Positions 63,413 to 64,000 of a stretch of 64,000 nt of DNA are shown here, in pieces; the stretch's first letter is position 1, and every line of letters begins with the position of its first letter. This stretch comes from an uncultured Prevotellaceae bacterium (GTDB taxonomy: Bacteria; Bacteroidota; Bacteroidia; Bacteroidales; Bacteroidaceae). Below the pieces are notes generated by a model, which was given only the letters and a program-made list of their open reading frames with translations, ran no database searches and was not told where the DNA came from. A program made the translations under genes and the position numbers. The stretch is taken from the NCBI GenBank assembly GCA_902801375.1, contig CADCIB010000010.1, positions 1 through 64,000 on the forward strand. The letters are read 5' to 3'.

Positions 63413-64000
63413 ATGCATATACTGGAGATACCGTCGTTTTTCACACCTTATGGAGGGGAGTTCTGTTTGGAGCAGGCAAAGGCGCTGCAACAGCGAGGGC
63501 ACGAAGTGCGCATTCTCGCCAACGTCCAACTGGCTGTCCGCAACGGCTTGCGCCATTTCTTCCTTCAGTATCCTTACGGCCGACGGTGGGAAAGCTGCGA
63601 TGGTGTGGAAGTCTATCGCTCCTATCAGCGCGGAATACCACTTGCTGTCAGGATGAACCATTCCCGCTGGGTAGGTGCTGTGAGGTCGATGTTCCAGGAG
63701 TATGTGAGCCGCTACGGCAAGCCTGACATCATCCACGCCCATTGCGTGAAGTGGGCAGGCTATGCAGCTATGCTCATAGGGCGCGATTTCGGTTTGCCTT
63801 TTGTCATCACTGAGCATCTTCCCAAGGAAATCTATCAGGTAGAGTTTGGTGCCCCGCCTGCCGATACATGGCAAATTCCCTTGCTCAGACAGGCGCTTCA
63901 CGAAGCCAAAACGGTGATTACAGTTTCCGATGAGCTGGTCGACGACTTGTCGTGTTATTTCGGTCGCGACTACCGTCATACCACAGTGAACAATATCATT
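63413..64000 (+). CDS. Glycosyltransferase family 4, N-terminal part
   Basis: An open reading frame of 196 codons from the ATG at 63413 to the window edge without a stop. It starts HILEIPSFFTPYGGEFCLEQAKALQQRGHEVRILAN, the typical donor-independent N-terminal Rossmann domain of GT4 enzymes, with the glycine-rich loop PYGGE. IIHAHCVKWAGYAAMLIGRDFGLPFVITEH is the second conserved block. The C-terminal, sugar-nucleotide-binding domain lies outside the window. It diverges from the GT2 gene and supports a polysaccharide biosynthesis cluster to the right. Confidence 0.9.
   Translation, partial: MHILEIPSFFTPYGGEFCLEQAKALQQRGHEVRILANVQLAVRNGLRHFFLQYPYGRRWESCDGVEVYRSYQRGIPLAVRMNHSRWVGAVRSMFQEYVSRYGKPDIIHAHCVKWAGYAAMLIGRDFGLPFVITEHLPKEIYQVEFGAPPADTWQIPLLRQALHEAKTVITVSDELVDDLSCYFGRDYRHTTVNNII

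Noticed and set aside
1-64000. CRISPR arrays, phage genes, insertion sequences, toxin-antitoxin or defence systems.
   Set aside because: I looked for spaced repeats, transposase or integrase motifs, and typical small paired genes. The only tandem repeats are the two 22-bp arrays, which have no spacers.

Overview
The window looks like a chromosomal segment of a Bacteroidales bacterium, most likely Prevotella-like (family Prevotellaceae). The reasons are the many promoters of the Bacteroidota type (TTTG near -33, about 19-20 bp, then TAnnTTTG near -7), the near absence of Shine-Dalgarno sequences, a SusC/SusD pair, an L28-L33-DUF4295 ribosomal cluster, a Bacteroidota-type glutamine amidotransferase/PRPP enzyme, a short SerA, and a DUF5103 type IX secretion plug protein. 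I did not identify a species. I saw no phage, insertion sequence, CRISPR array or rRNA operon; the window is mostly ordinary core genome with one accessory glycan locus.

Layout. 0.1-3.6 kb: a GNAT/FemAB-like acyltransferase diverges from a class A penicillin-binding protein. 3.6-10.3 kb: a minus-strand run pheS, a huge GT-C-like membrane protein (DUF2723), a polysaccharide deacetylase, queG and a small secreted protein. 10.5-13.4 kb: a membrane polyferredoxin with an internal Tat-like segment, followed by a Tat-exported aldo/keto reductase with ferredoxin domains. 13.6-17.9 kb: OmpA-type lipoprotein, monofunctional transglycosylase, UvrD-type helicase and a Cys-rich membrane peptide. 17.9-21.4 kb: a translation and tRNA-modification operon (DMP19-like, smpB, map, tsaD, pncC-like). 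21.4-28 kb: mltG, a ComEC without its hydrolase domain, pgk, the T9SS plug protein and an archaeal-type proS.

28.2-37.9 kb is a compact polysaccharide-utilisation locus: GH76-like enzyme, GH85-like endoglycosidase, SusD and SusC. Its enzymes point to mannose-rich glycans or N-glycans. 38-50.5 kb carries rubrerythrin, fmt, a ClC channel with CBS domains, an YrdC-type protein, a GtrA-like protein, trmD, rpmB-rpmG-DUF4295, uvrA and clpB. 50.6-64 kb carries tRNA-Arg(ACG), the PurF-like enzyme behind an orphan Wza-like lipoprotein, serC-serA, a DbpA-like helicase, a TPR protein, leuB, dnaB, a YkvA-like protein, a Ser/Thr-rich secreted protein, and two divergent glycosyltransferases, the last cut by the window edge.

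The most interesting signals are: (1) the polyferredoxin plus Tat-exported aldo/keto reductase pair, which reads like a device that moves electrons across the inner membrane to a periplasmic reductase; (2) promoters whose -7 box nearly touches the start codon (DMP19-like, comEC, trmD), predicting leaderless or nearly leaderless mRNAs; (3) two unrelated intergenic tandem arrays that share a 22-bp period, and a pair of palindromic repeats; (4) a GH85-like enzyme with an unusual catalytic segment; and (5) a SerA whose catalytic His position is Lys.
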